From: Gibbula magus
Lineage: Eukaryota; Mollusca; Gastropoda; Trochida; Trochidae
Direction: 5' to 3'
Assembly: GCA_936450465.1 (NCBI GenBank)
Contig: OW388297.1
Span: 53,188,989-53,252,988 of the forward strand
Length of the DNA: 64,000 bases
Under the pieces are notes generated by a model. The model saw only the letters and a program-made list of their open reading frames with translations, did not search any database and was not told where the DNA came from. The translations under genes and the position numbers were made by a program. This document shows positions 12,741-24,102 of this stretch, piece by piece (within the stretch, counting starts at the first letter, position 1; every line of letters begins with the position of its first letter).

Positions 12741-15700
12741 TTGATGAGGAATGCATTTAAAGCTGTGTTGATAAATGTAGCTACTATACATATATTCCAC
12801 ATTATCTTTACATATCGTTTAATCTTATTTGCTACAGCAAAGTGGCCGTCAATATTACGTAAGTTGGTACGGGGCCAGTACAAGATGCCTTCTTTTGGTA
12901 CTCGTACTGGCAGAGTTAGGTCCTGTTTGCTGGGTGTTTTGATTTGATGTCATTTAATTATTGGACTTCATAGTAAAACGATGTACATTACAGATTGGCA
13001 TTACATTATCACAAAGCTGAAGGCAACCACCTCAGAATCACATAACTTCATATTTGTGACCGGTTAATAAATGTAAATAGATAACAGCTTGATTGCATTT
13101 CTTCATGATGCTTTGCTACTACTTACTTCAAACCATTTCATTTCTACACACCTACTGTGATACTGTCATGTTTCACTCTAATCGGGGATTATTTTCATTT
13201 TCAATGATTTAATAAATGTTACACTTGTTTTGCCTGTTCAATACTTATCAGCATCCTCGTTGAGTCTGATAGCCCTTGCAATTTATCATTTGTCATTGAC
13301 ACTATATTTTTTAAGAATTAATAATGTTAAATCAAGTTGTTCGATAAAGAATATATGAGAATCATCATAAAAAGACAAAAACACTTTTTCTGATCGGGGG
13401 GCCGTTTCCACTAACCGATCTTAGCACTAAGATCAATCGTAAGCCCATCTTCTATCGTTGGCTAATATTGATCTTAGGCCTAAGATCGGTTAGTGGAAAG
13501 GCCATCTGGTTCACATTGATTAAACTCCCTTGGGTAACTTAACTACTCAACCGCAAAAGAAATGTCACCATACAAAATACAAGATAACTCAATCCGTTCG
13601 TAATAAAGGCTCATGAAACAGAGATTCATCATGTCTCAAGAAGCCAACTAAACTAGATTTAAAATTTCAAAACATTATCTGTTCATATTCCTGTGAAACC
13701 CACGTTTTAAGAAATCATCGTTTTGAATCTCCATAACTGGGCGAGTTAAGGGAGGCAAAAACGGCTTTCTTGTTATGACATCCTACAGTAAAGACCCTAC
13801 AACAAATTTAAGTCAAATAAGGTTATTTATTTCGATAACATCGTTTATTAATTCAATTTCTACATGTTATGAATTTTTAAGTTAAATGCAAAACATTCTG
13901 GCCAAAATAACGTGTACATGTAAAGTGTACATGAACAGACATGAAAATAAAAGTATTAAACACCGACGTATGAAATTGTGAGTACCTCTTAACAAATAAT
14001 GTCCCTATGGAAATCATTAAAAATCGTCTTTATCCGGTAGCAGTATTTCGTTTTTCACAACGTTGAAAGTGTGGTGTCGTTTCTTGTGAGGTTGAGTGTA
14101 GTGGACTAGTGGATGCTTGATTTAATGTAATGGATGGGAATGCAAATAATATAATTACATTGGATTCCCCACCTCCGTAACTGCAACAACATGACAATGT
14201 GTGCAATGATATTGTTATATTACATAAATCCCTGCTTTGTCACTTCATATGCAGACATAAATAAAACATCATCTTTCCAACATTGTTAGTTTGATAGATG
14301 ATATATTTTGATTTGCATAGTTATAAAATGAGAATGCCACCCTCATCAATTTAGTTATATGAACTAGGAAACTGATATTGTAACTCAAACACAATATTTG
14401 TAACTATCACTAATCCTTTTCATTAATTTCCTTAATGGAGGTACTGTATTTCTTAACTTAGAGCAATGAATACACTGACAGGAAAGGCCTTTCAAATACC
14501 TCTACTTATTGTACTTCCATGTATGTTAGTGTATTCCTGGTAAATATTATATCCAGATACAAAAATAATATTAGTATGCGATAAAACATTACTGAGCTTC
14601 ATTTGCAGGAAAACAAGAGAGATAAAACTTATTATCAACGTGGGACATGTCTGTTACATTCACTCCCCTTCAATGGACTGATGCAACCATTTATGATCTA
14701 ATGAAAACTGAAGGTAAACTGATATACTGTTCAGTGTCTGGGAAGGTTTAAACAGTCATGTCATAGATCGATTACAAGCCATTATCTACTGATTGATATT
14801 GTGCAGTGTCAATTACGTTTCATAGAAAATTAAAAATCATGTAGAAAATTAATGCTTTAAAACATAATCACATGGGTATTATCTGATCTCACATCAATAT
14901 GAAAGCAAACTGTTTGAAAATCTGACACTGTCATGGGAAATCATTCATGTGATGTAGATCCAGTTACACAAACTAATTGTTACTGGATAATATGAGAATG
15001 TGGGTTTCCAAAATTGTTATAAACCTCAAATTGCAATTTGTCAGTATTTTCGAAATTGATTAGTTCAATTTCCGCCATCTGGTTCAGTGAGGGTGAAAAC
15101 CATGTAACTATGTTCACGTTTTTACTATTTTATTTTATTTTGCCTTTCCACCTGTTGATTTGTTTTCACATTGTACATGTACTTGTATTATAAAACATAT
15201 ATTTCATTTTAATTTCATCAATGTGTTTAAAGACAGACATTATACAAACATGTTACACACTCGATAGATAGATTATTCAACATGACTCAGGCTTAAATCA
15301 ACTGATATTAGGCTCTTCAGAAATGGCGTTGACATTGCCAAATGGATTTAAAATGGCATTATTACTTACAGGTTATTGTAATTGTATTGTAATTTGAGCT
15401 TTATTATTATATTATTTGTCATTGCCTAAATCATCCTAAAGCATGTGAACATTTAGATTTGTCTAACATCATAAAAAAAAACCAAATATTGACAAGTGAA
15501 ATTAAAATAAAATCAAGAAACCGATGACCTGGTTTTAATAAGAGATAAAACAAAATTTAAACAAAGAATGAAACTAATTCCATTCAAAATAAAAATAATT
15601 GTGAAAGCAATGTTTTTCCAATTATAAAGCCGAACACTATAGGGAACACTATTTCTCGTAAAGACCAGCTAGGAAATATGAATAAACAAAATCTCCTAAC

Positions 15701-16330
15701 GTGCAAACATGTCTGTGTTAAACATTTATCCCACAATTATTTATCCATAGTTTTAAAAGATTGAATACATTGATGGTTTCTTTTAACAAATACTGACACC
15801 TGCTCCTTTCGTACGCTAGAGTCAATTGTTGTTCAAGATTTGAAATAATGATAAACTTATAAACACATCTAAAATGTTAAATGTTAACGTTTTGTGTCTT
15901 AGCATGTAAGCATTTTGAATTTAAGTAAATTGTAATGGGTTCTCATTTAATGACTGCAATTTACATATTTGAATCACATAGCAAATATTCTGAATATATA
16001 ATGAATATTTCATGAACTGTAGATGACTACAATGTTTCTAGAGAATCTTTCTAATTGCTCTTAGCTTAAAGTTTATACATAATTCATATTTTTCAATCGA
16101 TGCTGCATTCTTCAATAAAGTTGTCTAGTGATAAGTATTAACAAAAGTAAAGTATGTATGTGTCAGCTTGATGAAATCGTATTGTGGACATCCGTTTCTT
16201 AAAATAAATTCAATCTAAACTTATTTATTGATGTAGTGTTTATAAAACATAAGTATCTGAGAATGTTGAATATAAATGTATAATTACGAAATGCAGTTTA
16301 CAGAAAAGGGCAAATCAATAGTATCTGTAC
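12741..16330. repeat. Segmental repeat unit 2 (non-coding)
   Basis: This matches the 44.4-51.6 kb region block by block. 12,860-12,950 matches 44,460-44,570, and 13,018-13,170 matches 44,565-44,780. 14,190-14,960 matches 48,780-49,380, and 15,010-15,420 matches 49,440-49,860. 15,645-15,960 matches 50,740-51,010, and 15,960-16,330 matches 51,210-51,590. The two HINE insertions of the right-hand copy (45.4-47.2 and 49.9-50.6 kb) are absent here, which makes this the empty-site version. No conserved coding frame was seen. Confidence 0.75.
13399..13503. mobile_element. 105-bp foldback MITE
   Basis: ggccgtttccactaaccgat ... cttagcactaagatcaat is mirrored by attgatcttaggcctaag ... atcggttagtggaaaggcc. 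The arms of about 40 bp enclose a short loop. The paralogous sites near 45,030 and 2,605 keep the flanking ATCTGGTTCACATTGATTAAACT-type sequence but lack the palindrome, so it inserted after the duplication. Confidence 0.85.
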
Positions 16331-16439
16331 ACATGTTTTACTGGTTGTGGAAACAAATCAGTAATAACAATTACATCAAGAGGGCATTCATCAGTATCCC
16401 GGGACTATCATAACTGTCATTTGATCTTTGTCATACACG

Positions 16440-16443
<4 letters not shown>

Positions 16444-16500
<57 letters not shown>
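16444..16500. repeat. (TA)n microsatellite
   Basis: About 28 uninterrupted TA dinucleotides. The tyrosine-isoleucine run in the overlapping minus-strand frame is a by-product of this repeat and not a protein. Confidence 0.98.
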
Positions 16501-16505
<5 letters not shown>

Positions 16506-19500
16506 TTATTAAAGTATCCTATATAACTGAAATGAAAGAGTAAATTTCTTGAGAACAAAGCCTCGTTTTCAATCAAGACGAACACAATAAATGAATTTTA
16601 TTCAGAATGTACAAATTAGTAAAATGCAAAATTGATTCATATATAGACAGAGTTCATGCACATATTCATAACTTTACAAATACATGTAACACTCACTAAA
16701 AGTAAAACTTTGTTTATGGTTATTGTGAAAATAGCAAAGCCTCACAATGATATAACACTGGAGGAGAGTATAACAGTGCCATGACGAATTGACCAATAAT
16801 GGCCATATCAAATATGAAGGTATATGATAAAGATATGTCTGTGTTTTAAGTGTGATATCACTGGACAAGAAAGACTTTAAGTTAGGAGCAAATAATGATT
16901 GTGATTGGTACATAGGTACATGTGTATGTCGAGGTGTAAATTTATGTGAAATAAGCTCATATAAAAAACTTTGTATTTAGAGAAAGGAATTTAGATTTGT
17001 GCATGTGACATGCTTCCAATTTCTCCTGTTAATGATGTTATAATGGTTTGATAATAACTGGCTTGGACTGAAATTACATTACATTACATATGATCATTAA
17101 AATAATTTTTAATTCTTCATATATAGTATCTATATTATCAATATTTAGATATGCATCAAAACCATTGTAATATGGGGAAAAGAGGATATTGATTAAGGAA
17201 AAACTGTTTTGTATTAGTTTTCAAACTCTACCCTCATCACTACTTGATGAAATCATGATGGAGTCGAATCCGTAAATTATGATAGTGAGATAACCTGACT
17301 CCTTAAACGTAAATGATTATTACACATACTTGTGATTATAAATGGATTATACATACTTGATAACCGTATTGTATGCCTCAACAATGAATGATAGACATGT
17401 CCTTGGTGAATTACAAGATAATGAAGCATTCATCTGAAGGTACTGCTGTATAACTAGCTGTCTACAAAATGATGTTGTCTAGTTATAAATCATCAAATTT
17501 CAATAATTGCAGTCAATGTTGGATAAAGGACGAACAATAGAAATAGCATGTAGATAAGTATCATAATCTGTGACTCTGTTGCAACATATTTTCTCAAAAG
17601 AATAATGAATCTACAATTAATGAGGATGAAACAACAATGGAAACTAGGGGCATGAGAACTATGCATGAATTTTGATTTTTTTCAATTTGCGAACAATGTG
17701 AACCATCTAATTGCATTGAGTGCTATTACTTTCTAAAGGATTTATTTGCAAATTGTGCAATGAATAAGAACATTTTAACAGAAATGGCATTTCAGCATAT
17801 GGAAGCACAGTGTTTAAGTACACACAGCATTTAAAGAACATGATGAATTGACATTTTCAAATGTACTTTGTGTCCAAAAGATCCTGTCAATCCTGTCACT
17901 GCTTATCGTTACATCATAGAGATTCATGCATATATCGGAGACGTATAACTCAAAGAAAACCTCTTTCATATAATAAAATTCAATAAATCTCAGAAATGTT
18001 GTAAAAAAATGTATTCTATAGCAGTTCATAAATTATAAAACGGTAACATAATTTGTCCTCTTTTCTTTATTGAAGAAGAATCTCGATGAATCCAAATTAA
18101 GCATTTTAGCATTATTGATTGCATCCTGGTTGAGTCTGTGTTCTAACGAAAACCTTAAAAGGTTTAGATGAATGTTTTAAGTGTCTGAAATGACCACACT
18201 TTTAGGGGCTTCCTTTACTTAACCATATATGTAAAATGTTATGGAATTATGACAGAATGGGAATAAAGGATACATTTCATGCGTTATTTACATCTATTTT
18301 ACTAACCAGTTAGTTCCAACTATTAACTTAGCTGAGCAAATTTGCAACATTGCTTCATTCATTTTACTATCCTATCAAAAATATTCGTTCATGTTCGTCT
18401 AAGTTATGTCTTTTAGATATATATGATAATCTCACGTTCTCATGAAAAGACAAAAAGACTTTATTAGACGCCATAAAAAAATATGGATTACATTGATTGT
18501 ACTCTCTGTGGTTCTCATGAATGTCAATTAATAGTGTATTTGCAATTAAATGATCAACTGAACACTTAAAATTCAACACAACAGATGTTACAATAGCAAC
18601 AGTCTCTCCTCTGACTTTTGCAGGTAATATCCTTAGCTTGTGTTACCCATCTTCTGTGACACTTTTATATCTCCCATGATATTCTTCTACATCTAGTATC
18701 CAGACAACTGTCATTGTCATCAAGTTGCGCAATAATGGCACAAGTGTGTACCATATAAAGAAATCTTCAAGAAAAGGAGATATAAATGTGAGACATAAAT
18801 GCGTCATTTAGCCATATCTATTGATCGTAACTCAGATTAGGAATTGTTTGCAATTGTAGCAGACGACATCGGATTTTACAGGGATTTCAAAATGTGATGA
18901 ATATGCCGAAGCGATGCAAGGTGTCCCGATGGACGCTGTTTATAAAATAATTGGTTTCTTTGCAATCAACATGCAATTTTGTCCGTATTGAGAATAACTT
19001 GCACAATAGGATATAAGCTCCAAATCATCCAACATAAAAGTTTCCCTTGAAAGCCCCCGGGTCGGTTAATAGCAGTACTTGCAACTAAATTAGGTAAGTA
19101 CTGGACAAATGGAAGCTTGATTAAAACGAATTACCATAAATGCAAATAATAGGATAAACTAGGTTTCTGTCCATCATAATTGCCACAACATGATTACGCA
19201 AATACAGTCTTATAATAAATAAATACCTGCTATGTTAATTCAAATGCACACAACAGCGAGACGTCATCTTAAAAAAGTTTGTTAGTTTGTTTGATGATAT
19301 CCTATGACTTTGTTTGCCAATTAAGGGAGATTGCCTACTTAATCAATTTAGTTTTCTGAACCAGGGAACTGATATTGTAATTCAAACTAAATAAGAGTAA
19401 CGATCATTAAATCCTCTTCCTTAATGTTCCATTACGGGGGTATCCATTTCTCTTTTCCACTTAAATTATGTATGAGAAGGCTAACAATTACACGGCATTG

Positions 19501-20000
19501 ATCAACCACTGTATTATATGGTGCAATATCAATTAAGTTTCATTGGGAAGTCATGTTCAAAATTAATAATGTAAAAAATACTGACATGGATCTTTTCTGA
19601 TCTCAAATCAATATGAAAGCAAACTATTAGAAAATCTGACACTGTCATGGGAAATTACTCACTGTGATTAAGATCCAGTTACACAAAATCATTGTTATTG
19701 AATAATATGAGAATGTAAGAACTACTGCAATTAGTATCATTACAAGATTACAATATTGATTACAAAACTGACATTGCTGATTAGTTACCACAAGTAACAT
19801 GTAGATTCCACTTCCGGTTTTTTAAAGACAAGAAAGATTACTGAACATGAATAATAGATTTTAGAAATAGCATTTTGTTAGAATATTTTGTACATATTTT
19901 TTATATTCTTTGTATCTGACGTTATTAATTAATCAGCTTGTTCAATGGAAGACATGTTTTCTTTTACAAAAAAAAGCCAACAGAATATTATTTGACCAAA
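16501..20000. repeat. Segmental repeat units 2-3, with a core copy at 17,780
   Basis: 16,560-16,900 matches 51,770-52,200. 17,060-17,560 matches 52,600-53,070. The core copy at about 17,780-17,960 opens the next unit. 18,060-18,360 matches 53,580-53,890, and 18,600-19,080 matches 54,030-54,550. 19,190-19,760 matches 54,630-55,230. Order is the same in both places, so the whole run was duplicated together. No gene is supported. Confidence 0.75.
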
Positions 20001-20075
20001 GCTGCATTGGCTGAGTGGTTGACTTTTTGGGCATTCGGTAAACGAGATTGGTGCCTGAATTCGAGGCTGATTCCC
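20001..20075 (+). repeat. tRNA-like (SINE head) relic
   Basis: gctgcattggctgagtggtt resembles a pol III A box (TGGCNNAGTGG), and about 45 bp later a degenerate B-box-like gaattcgag/gattcccg follows. A diverged copy sits at 55,474-55,549. The anticodon arm and acceptor pairing do not form well, so I read it as an old tRNA-derived SINE head or dead tRNA and not a working tRNA gene. Confidence 0.4.
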
Positions 20076-20165
20076 GATATGTTTTTCAATTAGTGATTAT
20101 TTTTCATTGGGAACTCAAGTAGAACATTAATGCTGTAAAACATTATCCAATGGGTTTTTTTCTGA

Positions 20166-20531
20166 TCTTAAAGGCGCTGTAGCAGGTTTTTTTGCTGAAA
20201 TAAGTCGATGAAATGTATTTGAAAAATAATGTCAACAATAGTAAAACACCCTTCTCTCTTCGGAAAATCAATGTGCAAATGAGTGTACATGGTTCCGTAA
20301 AGCCATGGGAATTTTTTTTGTCATTCGAATATAATAAAATGTGTTCACAATAAAATGGCCGCCATGCAATTTTGGCTTTATACGCAACACCGTTATTACC
20401 ACTACGGATCATTGGTTTGTGTAATAAGATGTTTTACCCTCTAAAGTTACTTTAAATGACAAAAACAATCATTATAAATGAGAAATTTGAAAAAATAAAA
20501 TTTGCAAAAAACGTGCTACAGCGCCTTTAAC
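20166..20531. mobile_element. 360-bp MITE flanked by TTAA
   Basis: The terminal repeats are aaaggcgctgtagcaggttt at 20,170 and, inverted, aaacgtgctacagcgccttt ending at 20,528. TTAA is present at both edges. Two other copies also begin directly after TTAA: 63,863-64,000 (cut by the window end, matching over more than 100 bp) and a much-diverged one at 59,574. TTAA target duplication is the habit of piggyBac-type transposases, so a piggyBac-like non-autonomous element is an inference. The 89-codon minus-strand open frame inside it has no recognisable features. Confidence 0.75.
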
Positions 20532-21920
20532 TCAATATGACGGCAAAATGTTTGAGAATGTGGTAAAATGTTTGAGAATGTGACACCGTCATGGGAAATC
20601 ATTCACTGTGATGTTCTTTTTTTTACAAAATCCTTGTTATTGCAAAATATGGGAATGTTTGCTCTCATGATTTTCTAAATGGAATGGTTCAATATCCTCA
20701 CTCTTGTTTAGTAACCATGTTATAATCTTCACGTTGTTACTATTTCAACTGATTTTGCCTCTACGCCTGTTTGTGAATATTATGTTCGTGTTATAAATGT
20801 ACGTGTGTCATAATAACACGCTTCACATTTCATCCGATATGAAGAGTGAAAGAAGTTGTACAAAAATGTGACACAGTCATTAGATCATTAAACATGACTC
20901 ATGACTCATGGCTTCATTCATTGTTTTCAGAAACGCCCTGTAAACATGTCCTATTAGAGTTGTGATATTATCAGTAATAGGATACTTACATATTGTTATA
21001 TTTTCATTATTGCCAAAATCATTCTAAAAGATGTGAACAAATGTTTTTCCAACTTGTTATACAAAAAAAAAAAGAAGAGGGACAGTTAAGTGAACTAGGT
21101 TATACTTTTAATTTATAAAAAGTCCATTTATTGGAACAAAGGATGAACCTTATGTTATTTAAAAAGTTATGATTTGTTAAATTGTAGAGAAACATCAATA
21201 ATGTGGTATTCGTAACAAAGAATTTTAAATAAACACAGTAAAATGAGCCGTCATATTTTATCATTGTTGTGCCACGAACTGTCAAATTCACCGAATGAAG
21301 CAATGGTTTCCCCTTGGTCACTCAGGACGCATATGTCTACATATGCTAAGGTCAATGAACTGCAATGAATTTCTCTTCGTAATAACTAGGATAGCCTGAC
21401 ATTTAAAACAGGAAGTTACAACAACATTGAGAGTTCTGCGCTTAGGACAATGTCACGCTTGCATTGGTGTGTCTGTCATTCCATGAACATCCCAAATATA
21501 GATTAAAAAGAAACAAACACAATCAGAACTGTCGTCTTTAAAAAACTACTGGACAAAGCTTGTGATTTTAAAATGAACTGCTACATGTTGTTAAAGAAAT
21601 GTTGAGTGCTTTTTCATCTTATATCTTGAATACTACAGTCGCTGTATCACTGAAGATCAAACATTACGAAATACACTTGCAAGTCAGATGTATGTCCAGT
21701 TTCGAAAACACACCTGAACTCATTTTAAATATTTCTATAACAAATCCAAATTCTACATCGTATATCTCAAAATAAATGACCTATAATAACTTTAGAATGA
21801 AAATGACACAATGTCTTGTGAACTCATTTCATGTATATTCTACTTCACGTACCTACACTTAACGACTGACAAACCCTTCGATGAAACATGGTTAAACTAC
21901 CTTGTATGAAGGAAAGTAGA
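20532..21920. repeat. Segmental repeat, matches 55.6-57.0 kb
   Basis: 20,540-20,900 matches 55,640-55,940. 21,080-21,410 matches 56,050-56,470. 21,540-21,920 matches 56,640-57,030 (tgtatcactgaagatcaaac; atgacctataataac). Non-coding by the same argument: open frames differ between the copies. Confidence 0.7.
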
Positions 21921-21924
21921 TGAT

Positions 21925-22050
21925 AACGTCATAATCGGCGCGTGACGTCATAGTCGTTTATGGTTGACGTCACAATGTTAGCGACTGCAAAGGCGGGTGA
22001 CCTATTTGCAAGTAAGCGTCATTAAAAACGATTTTCTTGCAATTCAGCGC
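21925..22050. mobile_element. TGACGTCA-bearing insert, copy 1
   Basis: taacgtcataatc, gtgacgtcatagtcgttt, gacgtcacaatgttagcg, gcgggtgacc and ttgcaattcagcgc also occur in the same order at 33,901-34,041. The paralogous locus near 57,030 continues without this block, so it behaves as a dispersed insert. It carries perfect TGACGTCA (CREB/ATF-type) octamers at 21,943 and 21,965. Confidence 0.55.
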
Positions 22051-22076
22051 AATTTACATCATTGAGCAATAAATAA

Positions 22077-22277
22077 AATACTAAACTCGGTCCCGTTTGA
22101 TAATATGTTTATGAACCTCGTGATTGGCATCGGTATTTAAATCGCTTTCGCTCGTTAAAATACCAAACCATCCACTCGTTTCATAACATGTTATTTAAAC
22201 GAGCGAAAGCGAGTTAAATACCGATGCCATTCACGAGTTTCATAAACATATTATCAAACGGGACATCGTTTAGTATT
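22077..22277. mobile_element. 200-bp palindromic MITE
   Basis: The left arm (aatactaaac, tcccgtttgataatatg, tttatgaacctcgtg, ggcatcggtatttaa, cgctttcgctcgtt) is repeated inverted in the right arm ending gtttagtatt at 22,277. Arms are about 80 bp around a loop of about 45 bp. It is a classic foldback non-autonomous element. Confidence 0.85.
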
Positions 22278-22329
22278 CTATATATACAGACAAGATATAA
22301 TTTCCACCAAAAATGCCCATAGTGTAATT

Positions 22330-23760
22330 CAGCTATATAAATGAGTGAATGTTTGTCAAATCGGGTTAGACATTGCATTAATCCACATGTTGTCTCAAAC
22401 ATTGGGCGTTGTACACATCTACAGGCATCAAAGATGCAGACCAACGTACACGTGATAATGTTTTTTGGAACACTTGAAGTTGACAATTCAGACAAAAAAT
22501 TTGTTTCCCTGATATTCTTAATCGATGAACTTAGTTTTGGAATTAAAGTTTCTCTTTTCAACTAATGAGAAAACAATAAACACAAACAAACAGATGAGCA
22601 TACAAAAAGAACATGACTAATGTTTGTTGCTGGTTGTTACGAGTTTGACAGTTTACATAGAAAAATATAAGTCCTCCTAATTTCAACGACATGCCAAACT
22701 GTTCCAACATGCCAAAACTGTTCAGGTAAATGGAGAGGTAAGACTTCGGTAATTGTGAGTGAAAATACAGTTATGGTTTATTGATCTTTGTGATAAACAG
22801 TTAACATCAAACGTCCTTTATTTGCCATTTTGATGATATGTCAATTTTCTATTATTGAAATTCATATATTTAGTATAGCATTTCTTCCATTGTACACATT
22901 TGCTGATTACACAGCATGCTAGTTGTCAATTCTGTAAATAATTGTTGACAACATGTTGAAATATTTTTCTTCAAACTATATTGAAGTATTTCAAATGAAT
23001 ATGGACCTTTGTGTTCCAATCTACTTGATGAATTTCCACTTGAGAGAATCAAATGATTGAGGAACTATTGAAGTCAAGGTGACCCTGACTTTGCCATGAA
23101 TAACCTGCCGTATTTATCTAATACTTCCTTCCATGGACATGTGCCATCACATTTCGGAATATATTTAAATGTTTGAAATGAAATGTTTGTTTAATAGTTC
23201 TGATAACATAGTTTACACTGTAAGGGTTTTGTGACACAAGTCACTAAGTCTGATCTATTTTAAATTTTATGAAATTTTGCATTATAGTTTAAATATCTTT
23301 AATAGAAAAAAGCTGCAATTTACCAAATAAAGCATAAAACTACTCATAATCACTAACACATCTTTCCATTTGAAATTAGCAAATTAATGAACTAACAATC
23401 TTATAATAACAGTGTTCTGCTCATTTATATGTGGTCATGGATAAAGGAGTAAATATTCACCACCCTTACCTTTAATACATAGTACACAAGTCTTGGTTTC
23501 TAAGCTACTAAGTTTCAAGCTGTGAATAGAGTTCATCAAGTGGGGAGAGCTAAATTCAGCTTTTAATCTTAATCTGTCGTGACAGAAATAATCTGATGAT
23601 TGCAAGATGCTAAACTTAGACGACCACAGATAACTGTTGACAGGTTTTCTATACATCAACATGTAAACAGAACAATATTCAGAGATATTCACTAATATTA
23701 CCCTAAAAGTGATATTCTCCTTCAATCATTTTCTTTCGCACTTGTCACAGGCTCGCAGTC
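22330..23760. repeat. Well-conserved duplicated block (matches 57.4-58.8 kb)
   Basis: 22,345-22,450 matches 57,425-57,530. 22,800-23,110 matches 57,890-58,190. 23,435-23,720 matches 58,545-58,815, the last at visibly higher identity than its surroundings. A third, partial copy is at 28,325-28,800. The minus-strand open frame at 23,435-23,725 is broken in the 58-kb copy by a frameshift and stops, so protein coding is not supported. A GTAAGG splice-donor-like site is kept in both copies. Confidence 0.75.
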
Positions 23761-23908
23761 AATTTTTGAAGAATTGTAATAGCTGGTCAGTTCTTGTTTT
23801 TTTCAATGAGAAATAAATAGTCAATAACTATTAATTGAAGGAATATTTGTTCAAGCTGCATTTAAAGAATAGGTTCTTGTTTTTTTAATACATGTTTATA
23901 TATATATA

Positions 23909-24061
23909 GAACATCATACTTGTGCATTTGGATCGTTTGTATTGAACGAGAAGATGTCATGGAAGCGGAGGAACAACGAGTTCGAAGAACGAGTTGTTCC
24001 TCCGCTTCCATGACAGTTTCGAGTTCAATACAAACTATCCAAATGCACAAGTATGATGTTC
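23909..24061. mobile_element. Palindromic foldback element
   Basis: gaacatcatacttgtgcatt, tggatcgtttgtattgaac and catggaagcggaggaacaac are mirrored at 23,993-24,061 with few mismatches. The arms are about 69 bp and the loop about 15 bp. It abuts the 720-bp element starting at 24,066. Confidence 0.8.
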
Positions 24062-24102
24062 TTTATTTATTATATACCCCCTTTTATTAGCAAATTGGTA
24101 AA

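Noticed and set aside
22214..22561. 115-codon minus-strand frame and the 74-codon plus-strand frame opposite
   Set aside because: They begin inside the palindromic MITE or duplicated block. The paralogous sequence at 57.4 kb does not keep either frame, and no motif is visible.
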